Source of the DNA: Candidatus Aminicenantota bacterium | GTDB taxonomy: Bacteria > Acidobacteriota > Aminicenantia > Aminicenantales > UBA4085 | Reading direction: 5' to 3' | NCBI GenBank assembly: GCA_022866045.1 | Contig: JALHTW010000001.1 | Span: 1 to 35,513 of the forward strand | Length of the DNA: 35,513 nucleotides | Shown: piece after piece, positions 35,471 to 35,513 of the stretch | Position numbering within the stretch: the stretch's first letter is position 1 | Layout: every line of letters starts with the position of its first letter | Position numbers and translations under genes: made by a program | The notes under the pieces: model-generated | Databases searched by the model: none | Told to the model about the DNA's origin: nothing | What the model saw: only the letters and a program-made list of their open reading frames with translations

Positions 35471-35513
35471 GCGGCGCCTAGGCCGCCCTCAAGCCCCCGT
35501 AGCGGAGGGGGGC
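35471..35513. repeat. Additional GC-rich hairpins at the window edge (probably truncated)
   Basis: GGCGCCTAGGCCGCC and GCCCCCGTAGCGGAGGGGGGC. Confidence 0.6.

Overview
This 35.5 kb bacterial chromosomal segment is GC-rich and densely coding. Gene content and style suggest an Aminicenantes- or Acidobacteria-like genome, but that is inference only. There are about 30 protein genes in several operons. Two tRNAs, Pro(TGG) and Arg(TCT), lie near the right end. Both edges of the window are hairpin-dense, non-coding, repeat-like DNA. Most genes are recognisable housekeeping families: an M16 protease pair, TrmO, HisC-like, QueF/E/D/C, TatA/C, CtpA/S41, RpiB, PurD/E, MtaB and MutL. The best candidates for something undescribed are: (1) a promoter-to-terminator operon of two tandem D-Ala-D-Ala-ligase-like ATP-grasp enzymes, a GNAT acetyltransferase and a lysine-2,3-aminomutase-like radical SAM enzyme (18044-21982), which could make and conjugate a beta-lysine-like product; (2) a single-chain fusion of MetF, a MetV-like Cys-rich domain and a pterin-binding methyltransferase, directly upstream of queC-queD-queE; (3) a membrane-anchored or exported 725-aa MurQ/GCKR-like SIS protein in a run with tatA/tatC and a dCMP deaminase; (4) a divergent tryptophanase/tyrosine phenol-lyase homolog with altered active-site motifs; (5) hairpin arrays and a ~176-nt imperfect palindrome in the non-coding ends. 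No database search was possible. Family calls come from motif recognition in the translated ORFs, and comparisons to reference enzymes are from memory.
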